Part shown: piece after piece, positions 16,711-24,425 of the stretch | How positions within the stretch are numbered: the stretch's first letter is position 1 | Layout: each line of letters opens with the position of its first letter | NCBI GenBank assembly: GCA_020629155.1 | Contig: JAHDDW010000004.1 | Location: 130,018 to 194,017 of the forward strand | Direction of reading: 5' to 3' | DNA length: 64,000 nucleotides | Origin: Acidimicrobiales bacterium | GTDB lineage: Bacteria; Actinomycetota; Acidimicrobiia; Acidimicrobiales; SZUA-35 | Notes under the pieces: model-generated | The model's database searches: none | What the model was told of the DNA's origin: nothing | The model's input: only the letters and a program-made list of their open reading frames with translations | Made by a program: the position numbers and the translations under genes

Positions 16711-19700
16711 ATGGAAGTGGTGCAAAATGATATAGACGGGTTCGCGACTGACGAACAACGTGAGATGTTGCAAGCTCATGCTCAGGCATGGACGGCGGCG
16801 CTGCTACGACTGCTCGACAGCGTGTCAGCTTCGTTAGATAAAGCGTCTAAGTCTTTGCATGGACGAGAACGCTACCACGTTGTTGCAGACTACACCTCGC
16901 AGCGAGAGCAGATAGACCAAGCGTTAACTGCTCTCATCGGCCCGTCTGCGAAACCGCTAAAAGAAGAACAGAAAGCGTCGTCAGAAGAGGCGTTTGTTGA
17001 ACCGCTTGTGCAGCTTTCTTGGCAGCCGGGACGAATTATTTTATGGGCGTCTGAGCGTAATGCGCAAGCGAAAAATCTTGAAGAGTTAGAACAGGTTCTA
17101 GCCGAGTTAGGCGCAGATTCGATTGACTGGGAGCCATATAAATCTTTACGCATCCCAGGCCAGGGCAACATCGATGCGTTGACTGCCCCTATCGGCGCTG
17201 CGTTGGGCTGGCTAGTTGGCTTGCTCTCGCTTGACGCTGATGATGCGAAACTTGGTGTGAGCGCACGTTGGCTTGCCGTAGCTGTTTCTTTGAGCATAAA
17301 AGTTGTGGCGCAAGGCAGAGCGTTTCCTCAGATGCGTAAATATAAGAAACGCTTACCAAAACAGCTTCCTAAAGGTGTTTCAAGTTTCGAAGTTCGTTGG
17401 AGTCCTGCATTGCTAGATCAGGAACATTTCGCGAAACTCAGTTCGTCAGTGCCTGCTAGCGTGGCTATTTCTGACCAGTCATCTGACCGCCGTAGTGTTG
17501 TCACTTCGATCCTCAACGATTTTGTTACCTCCATCTTCCGTGAAGCTGCTAGTCGGCTTGAGCTGCCTGCAGGAGTTGAAACGGCAACATCAGCTGAAGA
17601 GGTCTCTGAATCGTTTCTTGCCAGTGTGGACGGTTCAACCTTCAGTGCGTCGTCTCAGTTCGCTGGTGATATTACCCGCAAAATAGACAAGTGGAGTCTC
17701 CCTATCGCTGGGACAAAAAGTTCGCAGCTGGTAGTTCAGCTTGACCCTCCAGACGATAGCGACGCATGGTACTTATCCGTGCTTGCCTATAACAGCGATC
17801 ATAAACTAATGCCAGTAGAGCGAGTGATTGTCAACTCTTCGAACAGTAAAAGTAAAGAAGTTGAAGCTGATTTGCTGCGACTAGAGCGCTTGTATCCTGA
17901 GCTGCTTCGTCCAGGCGCGCGGCGTCGAGGTGAGGTATTGCTGAGCCAAGACGAGGCGTGGCATTTGATGACCGTTGCTGGCTCTGTAATGGTCGCCGCT
18001 GGTTACGAAGTCCGAGCGCCAGTGCTTTCTCGCAAAAAACCGTCACCGTCGCTGCGTCTCAGCTCGTTCGAGGCTGCAGAAGATAGCGTCGTTGGTGCTC
18101 AACAGCTCGCAAATGTTACTTGGTCTGTAGCCTTTGACGATGTTGAACTGAGCGCAGAGCAAGTGCGTGAGCTTGCCTCACAAGCCAAACCGCTGGTGCA
18201 GTCGCACGGTCGTTGGGTCGAGCTAGACAAAGCCGATTTGGCCGAAGCGGCAGCTGCGTTAGAAGAACGCGCTGACAAAACAAACCTAACTGGTGCTGAC
18301 ATGTTACGTCATGCACTTGGGTTAGAAGGCACCCCGTTCTCTGGCGGTATTTCGCTCGCAGGTTCTGGCTGGGCTGCTGATCTATTGCAAAGCGCTTCTG
18401 ACGCGTCGAATCAAGTTCTGGCAACACCTAAAGGGTTTAAAGGCGAGCTTCGTAGTTATCAGGCCGAAGCCCGCACATGGCTTAACTTTTTAGATTCTGC
18501 TGGTCTGGGTGGCTGCCTTGCTCTCGACATGGGGTTAGGAAAAACGCCGACGATGCTTGCCCACATAGGGGCCACCAAAGGCGAAGGCCCTGCGCTTATT
18601 ATCGTGCCGCCAGCGGTTGTTGGTAACTGGGCGTCTGAAGCAAAAACGTTTGTGCCTGATGTGCGTGTAAAGGTGCATCACGGCCCGAATCGAGCGCCGT
18701 TAAACAAAATAGCTGCGTTAGCAAAAAGCGCTGACGTTATTATTACAACCTATGGCACAGCTATTCGAGATGTTTCTGCGCTAGAAAAAATTGAGTGGAG
18801 CAAAACCGTTCTTGACGAAGCGCAGGCAATAAAAAACCCTCAGTCCGAAACGGCGCAGCAACTGCGGCGGATCCCGTCAACGACACGGATTGCGTTAACA
18901 GGGACACCTATAGAAAACGGTCTAGGCGACTTATGGGCAATCTTAGACTATACAAACCCTGGTCTTGTGGGTGATCGCAACTCGTTTATTCATCAGCTTT
19001 CGCTTGATGGCACGTCGAAAGAAAGTGCGGAAAGCGCGTTGAAAGCGTTAAACGGCATCTTGGTTTTCCGTCGCACAAAAGCCGAGCCAGCGATTGCAGC
19101 AGAGCTGCCTGACCGCATCGACAATTTGGCGCATTGTGCGATGACCGCCGAGCAAATCGGGCTATATCAAGCGGTGTTAGATTCGCTTGTTATCGAAGCA
19201 AGCGATAGCGATACGCCGAAACGTAAAGGCGCTGTGCTTGCGGCTATCACTGCATTAAAGCAGATTTGTAACCATCCAAACGCCTATCAAGATGATGACG
19301 GTGGTTTAGAAGGTCGTTCAGGCAAGCTGAATAGGCTTAATGAAATTATTGATGCTGTCTTTGCTGCCGATGAACGCATCTTAATTTTCACGCATTTCGC
19401 TAGCTGGGGCGAAAAAATGGCCGACTATTTGACAAAACGTATGGGTGTTCCTATCCCTTGTTATCACGGCGGTTTAAGTCGCGGTGTTCGCGACAAGATG
19501 GTAGATCATTTCCAGAGCTTAGAAACAGCTGGTGCTATGGTGCTTTCGTTGAAAGCTGGCGGTACTGGTTTGAATCTAACAGCTGCAAACCATGTAGTGC
19601 TCTATGACCGTTGGTGGAACCCCGCAGTTGAAGACCAAGCCCGTGACCGTGTCTGGCGTATAGGGCAAGAAAACACGGTTGTGTGCCATCGTCTAGTGTG

Positions 19701-19896
19701 TCCAGGCACGGTTGATGAACGAGTCGAAGAAGTAGTTGCTGGTAAGCGCCGCATCGCCGATATGGTGCTGCCAAAATCAAGCACGGTAGGTGACTTGGAT
19801 GCACAGCAGCTGCAAGTAGCGTTGGGGATAGATCCAGAGCTGTTGCTTGCTGTCGAAGAGAGTGAAGAATCAAAAGATAAGCTGGTTATGTCATGA
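16711..19896 (+). CDS. SNF2/Rad54-family DEAD-like helicase
   Basis: 1061-residue ATP-dependent DNA translocase of the bacterial SNF2 (HepA-like) group. The N-terminal 580 residues are poorly conserved and probably recognise substrate. The motor follows: Walker A DMGLGKT (606-612), motif II DEAQAIKN (702-709), motif III LTGTPIENGLGDLW, and in the second lobe ILIFTHFASWGEKM, SLKAGGTGLNLTAA and WWNPAVEDQARDRVWRIGQ with the arginine fingers. Such proteins remodel nucleoprotein or stalled polymerase complexes. The ATG at 16711 lacks a strong ribosome-binding site; an open in-frame stretch upstream is interrupted by TAG at 16630. The stop overlaps the next gene (ATGA). Confidence 0.92.
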   Translation: MEVVQNDIDGFATDEQREMLQAHAQAWTAALLRLLDSVSASLDKASKSLHGRERYHVVADYTSQREQIDQALTALIGPSAKPLKEEQKASSEEAFVEPLVQLSWQPGRIILWASERNAQAKNLEELEQVLAELGADSIDWEPYKSLRIPGQGNIDALTAPIGAALGWLVGLLSLDADDAKLGVSARWLAVAVSLSIKVVAQGRAFPQMRKYKKRLPKQLPKGVSSFEVRWSPALLDQEHFAKLSSSVPASVAISDQSSDRRSVVTSILNDFVTSIFREAASRLELPAGVETATSAEEVSESFLASVDGSTFSASSQFAGDITRKIDKWSLPIAGTKSSQLVVQLDPPDDSDAWYLSVLAYNSDHKLMPVERVIVNSSNSKSKEVEADLLRLERLYPELLRPGARRRGEVLLSQDEAWHLMTVAGSVMVAAGYEVRAPVLSRKKPSPSLRLSSFEAAEDSVVGAQQLANVTWSVAFDDVELSAEQVRELASQAKPLVQSHGRWVELDKADLAEAAAALEERADKTNLTGADMLRHALGLEGTPFSGGISLAGSGWAADLLQSASDASNQVLATPKGFKGELRSYQAEARTWLNFLDSAGLGGCLALDMGLGKTPTMLAHIGATKGEGPALIIVPPAVVGNWASEAKTFVPDVRVKVHHGPNRAPLNKIAALAKSADVIITTYGTAIRDVSALEKIEWSKTVLDEAQAIKNPQSETAQQLRRIPSTTRIALTGTPIENGLGDLWAILDYTNPGLVGDRNSFIHQLSLDGTSKESAESALKALNGILVFRRTKAEPAIAAELPDRIDNLAHCAMTAEQIGLYQAVLDSLVIEASDSDTPKRKGAVLAAITALKQICNHPNAYQDDDGGLEGRSGKLNRLNEIIDAVFAADERILIFTHFASWGEKMADYLTKRMGVPIPCYHGGLSRGVRDKMVDHFQSLETAGAMVLSLKAGGTGLNLTAANHVVLYDRWWNPAVEDQARDRVWRIGQENTVVCHRLVCPGTVDERVEEVVAGKRRIADMVLPKSSTVGDLDAQQLQVALGIDPELLLAVEESEESKDKLVMS

Positions 19897-20180
19897 CACA
19901 ATCTCGAAGACCGCAACGTAAATCTCGCAGACGCAAAACTTCTAAAAAAACTGATCCTGCAAAGTTTTGGGGCGATCATGACGCAGTGCCAAAACTTGGA
20001 GAAAAGATCAGCCCTTCAACCGACCCAGCAGCAGTTGTCCGCTCATTAGGGGCGATCCCGCTTGTTGGGCAGCACAACCAGCCTGAACTACTTTTCTCTG
20101 TTCTATACGAGCGTTCTGTTGGCTTAGCAACTGCTTTAGCGGCGTCAGCTGATCTTGTCGAAGGTCCTGAAGAGGCATAA
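19893..20180 (+). CDS. Small basic-headed protein coupled to the SNF2 helicase
   Basis: 95 residues. The first 20 are strongly basic (QSRRPQRKSRRRKTSKK), the remainder is neutral to acidic, with PAAVVRSLGAIPLVGQHNQ and a C-terminal helix. No family was recognised. Its ATG overlaps the helicase stop by ATGA, so it is cotranslated and is likely to work with the helicase, perhaps by binding nucleic acid through the basic head; that role is inference only. Confidence 0.65.
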   Translation: MTQSRRPQRKSRRRKTSKKTDPAKFWGDHDAVPKLGEKISPSTDPAAVVRSLGAIPLVGQHNQPELLFSVLYERSVGLATALAASADLVEGPEEA

Positions 20181-20393
20181 CTATACGTTCAGACAGAAAT
20201 GCCTCATCGTCGCCATTTTAACTACGTAAAAATTATTTTAACTACACCAAAATTATTTTAAATATGTAAACGTCATCTCCAACTTGTCAACGTCATCTCC
20301 AACTTGTCAACGTCATCTCCAACTTGATTGGAGATCTAGATCCCAGTCATGGCTGGAATGACACCTGATCGGTCGAAATGATGAAGTTGAGGT
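20181..20393. repeat. Intergenic tandem repeats and a REP-like element (copy D)
   Basis: Three abutting 20-bp units beginning CGTCATCTCCAACTTG (20271-20290, 20291-20310, 20311-20326, the last incomplete) follow two AT-rich 17-bp units of AAAATTATTTTAA type (about 20229-20261). The last unit runs into an inverted repeat, ATCTCCAA-CTTGA-TTGGAGAT (20314-20334), and then into CTAGATCCCAGTCATGGCTGGAATGAC, the partner of the repeat at 13489-13522. No coding potential was seen. The region separates convergent genes. Confidence 0.7.
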
Positions 20394-21788
20394 TTATGTC
20401 CGCAATAGTGAGCTGCGATTACTAAGCAGTTCGTCGATTTTTTGCGCGTCGAGAGACCCAGAAAAAAGTGGGCCACTAATAGTTGTTGCGCCTAGCTTTT
20501 GTGCTGTTTCGAGGTTCTCTGGAGTAGCGATCTCTCCAGCCTCGATGTCTGTTTGAGAGCGCTGAGCTAGATCAATGTAAAAATGTTGTGTCACCGTATT
20601 TTCTTTTTCAACTGAGCGTACAAAATGTGGATGTAACCCTATTTTGTGGTATTGCTGTTGAGCGAACAAGCGTAAGGTATCTTCTCGGGGGTCAACGTTG
20701 CTGACTGATAGCATGATGTTGGTTGCTGAAAGCTCTGCGAGCACGTTCTGCACTAAAGGCTGTGCGAGACATTTTGTGTTGCCTATGGTCATGCCGATTG
20801 AGAGCGGGGGATACTTTTTTGCTTGTTCTTTCACATAGCTTGTCATAAGAGGATCTGCTAAAGCGCCGATGCCTGTCTGGAGCCACAGCTGAGCGCCGCT
20901 GATTTGTTTGACTTTGCTCCAGCGAGCAAAGTCGTTAAGCGCCTCGGCAAAAACAAACTGTTGCAAGTTTGCTAGCAGCTGGTTGCTTTCGGCGCAAGCG
21001 TAAATGGTTTTTGAATCTATAGTTTGGTCTTGGTACTCAAAACCTTGCAGCGCCGTAGTGAAGCCAAGCAGCTTTTTGCTTGTCGTACTGTATGTCGGGG
21101 TGTAAAGAACTTTGCAGGTTTTGTTTTCTATACGCCTGCGTATTTCAGCAGCAAGTTCCTGATCTCGGCTTCGTCTGTCTTTAAGGTACGAGCTATACAT
21201 CATAAATGGTGCTTTACTGCTTGTTGTTTGCAGCGTTTGGGTTAAAGCATTGTCAAGCGACTCAATTGTAGGATCTTCAGCGTCTTCGAGCAGAACACAC
21301 GCTGCGATGCAGTTAAGCCACACCCAGGTTTTGCCTATTTGAATAGGGTCTCTGCATGATTTTATTATCGTGCCAACTGTTTGTTCTGCCTCTTGTGTGG
21401 TGGCTGCTTTGCCGATGAAACCTCTGATCTCGTTTTTGTGGTGGTCAAAGAAGTAATAGGCTTGCACGCCTAGCTTCTGGAATTTCTTTTCAAGTGCCTC
21501 GGCGTATTCTTGTTGAGTGGGTTGGAAGGTGCGAGTTGAGGACCATGAACGAGGTGCGAGCAATTCGAATTTTATTTGAAATTCGGCAATATGTTTGGTG
21601 TTGTTCGAGTCGTTTTTTATTGCTGCTTCAAGATCGTCTCTGTATAGCAGCTCTTCTTGCGTGAAGAACATTTGGGTCCCGACTGTTGTCGAGTTTTCTG
21701 CTACGGGAGAGTTTATTTTCCCAGCTCGCAAGTTACGCATCGAAAATTTTACTGCTTCAGTTTCGTTCGTCTCGTTCGAGTTCTCCAT
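20394..21788 (-). CDS. Cytoplasmic GGDEF-EAL-like protein without catalytic residues
   Basis: 464 residues with no membrane segment. Residues about 80-200 follow the pattern of the second half of a GGDEF domain (DPIQIGKTWVWLNCIAACV in place of the strand that ends SIGIA), but no GGDEF loop exists. Residues about 215-460 follow an EAL domain: ELAAEIRRRIENKTCKVLY, GFTTALQGFEYQ where EALLRW is expected, and IEAGEIATPENLETAQKLG where AEGVET is expected. The EAL Glu is kept as neither EAL nor a replacement acid, the DDFG block reads SNVDP, and the catalytic Lys is absent. It is probably a c-di-GMP-blind scaffold or a diverged receptor. No ribosome-binding site is evident before the ATG. Confidence 0.6.
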   Translation of the reverse strand: MENSNETNETEAVKFSMRNLRAGKINSPVAENSTTVGTQMFFTQEELLYRDDLEAAIKNDSNNTKHIAEFQIKFELLAPRSWSSTRTFQPTQQEYAEALEKKFQKLGVQAYYFFDHHKNEIRGFIGKAATTQEAEQTVGTIIKSCRDPIQIGKTWVWLNCIAACVLLEDAEDPTIESLDNALTQTLQTTSSKAPFMMYSSYLKDRRSRDQELAAEIRRRIENKTCKVLYTPTYSTTSKKLLGFTTALQGFEYQDQTIDSKTIYACAESNQLLANLQQFVFAEALNDFARWSKVKQISGAQLWLQTGIGALADPLMTSYVKEQAKKYPPLSIGMTIGNTKCLAQPLVQNVLAELSATNIMLSVSNVDPREDTLRLFAQQQYHKIGLHPHFVRSVEKENTVTQHFYIDLAQRSQTDIEAGEIATPENLETAQKLGATTISGPLFSGSLDAQKIDELLSNRSSLLRT

Positions 21789-22345
21789 AGAGTACAGAGA
21801 TCGGATTTTGTGTCACCGATATGAGTAGATGAAGGAAAATATTTTATTTCGATGTGCTTGTCGAAGCACATCGAATAGAGTGCATCGTGCCGCCTAAAAG
21901 GGCAGCTGTCTGGGTGGCAGCGTGGTGTTTGGGAAGGTTGTCGTAGTTGTTTCTTGTGTCTGCTGGTTTGATAACCATGGACAACCGATATGATTGCTAG
22001 TTGAAAGAACAAGCCAGTCTCAATGCAGCCATATGGCAATCATCAAGACTGGCTTGGTTTCATCACATTGACCATACGTGGCGGCGTCTGGTCAATGAGA
22101 TGAGGTGCCTTCGGTGGCGGCCGAAGTTACCGACATATGTACTATGCCATAGCTCTATTGGGGTTTAATTGGAAACCAATTGGAATCGATTGGAGAAACT
22201 CCAATTGCGATTCATGCTGACCCGAGTGAGGCTAGGTTTCCGTGCATGCGTATTTGACGCAGGTATGTTTTGAGGTTGTCTGTAGGTATCGATTTGAGCT
22301 GGATGGTGTTTGAGAAAATATTTGTACGATCAGCTGAATCAATGC
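21789..22345. other. Hairpin-rich 557-bp intergenic region
   Basis: No convincing gene. At least five inverted repeats follow one another: TTCGATGTGCTT/AAGCACATCGAA with a 4-nt loop (21848-21875); CAAGCCAGTCT/AGACTGGCTTG (22010-22056) enclosing the palindrome GCCATATGGC; CATCACATTGACCA/TGGTCAATGAGATG with one mismatch (22061-22102); CTTCGG/CCGAAG (22109-22126); AATTGG-AAA-CCAATT (22167-22181); and GAATCG..ATTGGAG-AAA-CTCCAATTGCGATTC (22183-22213). Both flanking genes read leftward, so this is the leader or promoter region of the GGDEF-EAL-like gene, a structured RNA, or a set of protein-binding sites. Confidence 0.7.
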
Positions 22346-24307
22346 CTAGACGAGCATTGTTTCAGCGTTTCTGAGCTGTCGAGTTTTTTGTCGTTTCTCT
22401 AAACCGCTCTGTGAGGCAGCAAAGGCATCTTGAATTATTCTGCTTCGAAACTGTATATCGTCAGCTTCTTCGACGAGAAGGCCAGCTTGGATGGCTGCTA
22501 TTGTTGCATCCTCGATCTCGGTTATTGTCCTTTTATGGCAGTGGCTGATAAGGTCAAGATTGAATGGCATCGAGAGCAATGAGGCTGTTTTGAGAACAGA
22601 AGTTGTTGTTTCTCCTAAACGTTCAGCTCTTCGAGTAATTAGATCGATAACGTTCTTGTTGGGTTGCAATTGTAAATCGTTTGTTGAGGCAAAGAATGTT
22701 TCTACGATCATCTGAGGGTTTCCGCCGCAGTAGCTATGTAAAGTGGCTGATGTTTTCGAAGAGGTTGGTTTATGCTCGTTGAGTAGCTCAAATGTATCTT
22801 CTGGGGAGAAAGAGTTAAGCTCGAACCGTTGCATCGGCCGTATCCGCGCTAGGTCTTTAATTTCTCCTTTCGCTGCTGCTTGGTGGAATTCTGTTGTGCT
22901 ATAGGTGATGATGAATGCTATTTTTTTCTTGCGGTTACTTTGCATTATGAAAGAGAGCAGATCAACAGAATCGCGATCGCTATGATGTATGTCTTCTATT
23001 GAGAGAACCGTTTTTGTTTCACAAGCTGTTTCAAGTAGTGCATCGATGGAGGCAAACGTGTGAGCTTTCGATGGCATGACACTCTCAGCCGCATTAGTTT
23101 TTGTTTTACTCAATTGAGGAAGCAGAGAGACTAATGCAGGATGCTGATCTAGCAAATCCTTCAGCGTTTTTTTAGGGAGTGTTTGGGCTAGAGCTGAAAG
23201 TATTTGTGTCCAAGGCCAAAGCCATGTTGAGTCGTTTTCGAGACAGCTGCTTCTGTAAAAGGTGACAGTATCGTTTAGTTGCTTGCTTAGCGTTTCTATC
23301 AGATTGGTTTTGCCTACTCCAGGTTCGCCACTGATAATAAAAAGTTCTGCTTCAGTTAGCTGTCGGATGGCTTTTTGTACTTTGTGTAGTTCTTGAGCAT
23401 GACCTATGTATGGCGAAACGTCTGTTGCTTGTAGGTCAAGTTCTTGCTGAATAGCTTCACTTTGGGGGAGTGCAGCTAACGAAGGTGGTACAAGTATCTG
23501 AGAAAGCACTTGTTTGCGTGGTGCTAACGTCTGGTCTTGGTTAAGGATTTTGACTTCTAAATCTTGTATTGGTTGGCCTGGGTCTATTCCAAGCTGGTCG
23601 ACTAGGCGGTCTCGTAGGGTTTGCGCCATTGTTAAGGCCTCTGATTGTCGCCCTGATTGATAGAGCGCAAGCATAGCAAGCTCGGTTAGTTTTTCTCGCA
23701 ATGGGTTGTTAGCTATTAGCGCTTCTATTTCGGGGATAACTGCTTTGTGTTCGCCTAAGTGTATTCGTGCGTCTAATAGAAGTTCTGTGGCAGCAAGACG
23801 TTGCTCGCCAAGGCGGTTGCGAAACCCCATGAGTGTTTCAGTTCCGGTAAGGCCAGCGCAGGGTTCGCCCTGCCAAAGGTCCAGTGCTGTCCCTAGAAAG
23901 TTGACGGTTTGCAGATAATCTTGATTGCGGTATGCGGCCCGGCCTTGGCTTAGAAACTTTTCGAAGGCGACCCAGTCGACAGCTTCGTCTGGTATGTCTA
24001 GGCGATAGCCTGGTGCTATGTTAACGAAACAGCTTGGCATGTGGCGGTTTGTGCGGTGTGGTTCAAGAAGTTTACGCAGGTTGGAGATATAGCTGCGAAT
24101 AGCGATGTGAGGTTGGGCAGGTATTTCGTCTTCCCAAACAGCGACCGCAAGTTGTTCCATCGAAACAACACGACGAGGTGATAAGAGAAGCCTTGCGAGA
24201 ACAGCAATTTGGCGTGGTCCACCAAGGGAAACTATCTCGCCGTTAAGAGCAGCAGTGACAGGGCCAAGAACAGAGTAGCTAGCTGCAGATTCGATTGTAT
24301 CGGACAT
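22346..24307 (-). CDS. SARP/BTAD-type transcriptional regulator with AAA ATPase domain
   Basis: About 653 residues. An OmpR-like winged-helix DNA-binding domain comes first (YSVLGPVTAALNGEIVSLGG, VVSMEQLAVAVWEDE, YISNLRKLLEP; about 10-100). The bacterial transcriptional activation (BTAD) helical domain follows (about 105-250, with VDWVAFEKFLSQGR and the DRLVDQLGIDPGQPIQDLE end). The C-terminal half is a STAND-like ATPase with Walker A ISGEPGVGKTNLIE and an LSIEDIHHSDRDSVDLL Walker B region. Large SARPs of this design activate nearby gene clusters in actinobacteria. The ATG at 24307 is used; a GTG at 24349 is possible. It lies just downstream of the leftward T4SS-like genes and may control them. 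Confidence 0.85.
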   Translation of the reverse strand: MSDTIESAASYSVLGPVTAALNGEIVSLGGPRQIAVLARLLLSPRRVVSMEQLAVAVWEDEIPAQPHIAIRSYISNLRKLLEPHRTNRHMPSCFVNIAPGYRLDIPDEAVDWVAFEKFLSQGRAAYRNQDYLQTVNFLGTALDLWQGEPCAGLTGTETLMGFRNRLGEQRLAATELLLDARIHLGEHKAVIPEIEALIANNPLREKLTELAMLALYQSGRQSEALTMAQTLRDRLVDQLGIDPGQPIQDLEVKILNQDQTLAPRKQVLSQILVPPSLAALPQSEAIQQELDLQATDVSPYIGHAQELHKVQKAIRQLTEAELFIISGEPGVGKTNLIETLSKQLNDTVTFYRSSCLENDSTWLWPWTQILSALAQTLPKKTLKDLLDQHPALVSLLPQLSKTKTNAAESVMPSKAHTFASIDALLETACETKTVLSIEDIHHSDRDSVDLLSFIMQSNRKKKIAFIITYSTTEFHQAAAKGEIKDLARIRPMQRFELNSFSPEDTFELLNEHKPTSSKTSATLHSYCGGNPQMIVETFFASTNDLQLQPNKNVIDLITRRAERLGETTTSVLKTASLLSMPFNLDLISHCHKRTITEIEDATIAAIQAGLLVEEADDIQFRSRIIQDAFAASQSGLEKRQKTRQLRNAETMLV

Positions 24308-24425
24308 GTGAGAGGGAGTCTTTCTAGGAACACAAGACAGCACAAACACAAAGCAAGAGCCGCCTTTACTTTTCCTAGCTCCACCAATCTACTTCATCAA
24401 GCACCATTGCGCAAGTGGAAGATTT

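Noticed and set aside
20271-20326. CRISPR-like array
   Set aside because: The 20-bp units abut directly with no spacers, number only three, and no cas genes are near.
21789-22345. c-di-GMP riboswitch upstream of the GGDEF-EAL-like gene
   Set aside because: Hairpins are present, but I could not find the conserved core of the class I or II c-di-GMP aptamers on the leftward strand.
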